A stretch of DNA of 64,000 bases, from positions 558,001 through 622,000 of the forward strand of contig NZ_JACBFO010000002.1 in the NCBI RefSeq assembly GCF_021401135.1, given 5' to 3'. The notes below the pieces were generated by a model. The model did not search any database. It was not told where the DNA came from and saw only the letters and a list, made by a program, of their open reading frames with translations. The DNA is from Azonexus sp. R2A61 (GTDB taxonomy: Bacteria; Pseudomonadota; Gammaproteobacteria; Burkholderiales; Rhodocyclaceae). A program made the position numbers and the translations under genes. Positions 63,530 through 64,000 of the stretch are shown piece after piece; the first letter of the stretch is position 1, and the number at the start of each line of letters is the position of its first letter.

Positions 63530-64000
63530 TCACTGCGCCATCGCCGCCCGACGAACCGGACCGGCGAGCAATTCGAAGTCCTTGGGCGCGACGTATTGCA
63601 GCAGTTCCTTGCCGTCGCCATCGACCACCACATCGAGTCCTTTCGCCGGGTACAGCAGATGCACCCGCTTCTCGCCCAGCGGAAGGCGCTCGGCCGGCGC
63701 GCCGAAGCGTGCTACCACGGCCGCTTCGTCAAGATTGACGGTTGGAATGACACTGATCGCGCGCAGCGGCATGCCTCGCGCCGTAGCCAGATCGCCCTGG
63801 CTGAGGCGAATCTTGCGTGTCGTGCTCTCCATGTGTTCGGCCTTCAGCGCCCGCTCGCGCATCGCCGCCACCGTATCCGGAGATGCATCGACCGTCAGGA
63901 TGACCTTGGCCAGCACGAAACCGAGCTTGGCCTGATTGGCGTAGGCCTCCAGCGTTCCGACCTCGTCGGGCGCGGCAATGATCGCGACTTCCAGATCGTC
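63530..64000 (-). CDS. Unrecognised protein, C-terminal part (partial at right edge)
   Basis: The frame is open to the right edge of the window, so this is the end of a longer gene; the GTG at 63916 is inside it. The visible 156 residues (DDLEVAIIAAPDEVG ... VRRAAMAQ) have no signal peptide or membrane segment. A lone Cys-free, Val/Ala-rich alpha/beta-like stretch is seen. I do not recognise the family. Confidence 0.65.
   Translation of the reverse strand, partial: DDLEVAIIAAPDEVGTLEAYANQAKLGFVLAKVILTVDASPDTVAAMRERALKAEHMESTTRKIRLSQGDLATARGMPLRAISVIPTVNLDEAAVVARFGAPAERLPLGEKRVHLLYPAKGLDVVVDGDGKELLQYVAPKDFELLAGPVRRAAMAQ

Overview
The window reads as chromosomal DNA of a GC-rich betaproteobacterium, most likely of the Rhodocyclales (Azonexus/Dechloromonas-like). 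This rests on the gene order ndk-rlmN-pilW-rodZ-ispG-hisS-yfgM-bamB-der-hfq-hflX-hflK-hflC-hisZ-purA, on a sulfite reductase locus with a DUF934 gene and no cysJ, and on protein similarity recalled by eye; no database search was run. Coding density is very high and no gene-free stretch exceeds 300 bases.

Layout. 1-2.2 kb: end of a class III cyclase gene, then SH3 and M48 peptidase genes in an overlapping operon. 2.3-7.0 kb: sulfur assimilation (cysB divergent from tauE-like, cysI, DUF934, cysH). 7.1-13.5 kb: an unusual three-domain gene (cyclic-nucleotide-binding + acetate kinase + PduL phosphotransacylase), a PAS-GGDEF-EAL protein, trmA and a tandem universal stress protein. 13.6-15.9 kb: cysD-cysN, ended by a strong hairpin. 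16-19.4 kb: a visibly less GC-rich accessory patch with a LuxR-type regulator divergent from a lipase-like lipoprotein and an unrecognised secreted protein. 19.5-34.1 kb: MHS-family transporter, DUF4124 protein, alpha-2-macroglobulin/pbpC pair, YfiR and TonB-receptor pair, CorA-like protein. 34.2-37.0 kb: periplasmic binding protein and sensor kinase. 37.0-43.6 kb: TetR repressor divergent from a complete RND tripartite efflux operon. 43.7-47.5 kb: rlmB, hemerythrin-like protein, rnr, tRNA-Leu(CAG). 47.7-64 kb: a small secreted protein, then one long leftward housekeeping cluster from beyond the right edge to purA, closed by a hairpin at 48107-48127.

How parts work together. CysB probably drives both cys blocks, which carry sulfate through APS (CysDN) and an Fe-S APS reductase (CysH) to sulfite and sulfide (CysI). 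The fused kinase/phosphotransacylase would interconvert acyl-CoA and acyl phosphate/acetate in one polypeptide, possibly under cyclic-nucleotide control. The TetR operator sits inside the efflux promoter. The right-hand cluster joins RNA metabolism (hfq, rlmN, hisS), envelope assembly (bamB, rodZ, pilW) and membrane proteolysis control (hflKC).

Most notable unexplained signal: the 10-mer TGCGGTCRAC (R = A or G) occurs 34 times by my manual count, on both strands, in genes and strongly enriched between them. In one place it forms a perfect inverted pair inside a terminator-like palindrome. That is the distribution expected of a DNA-uptake-like or other genome-wide signal sequence.
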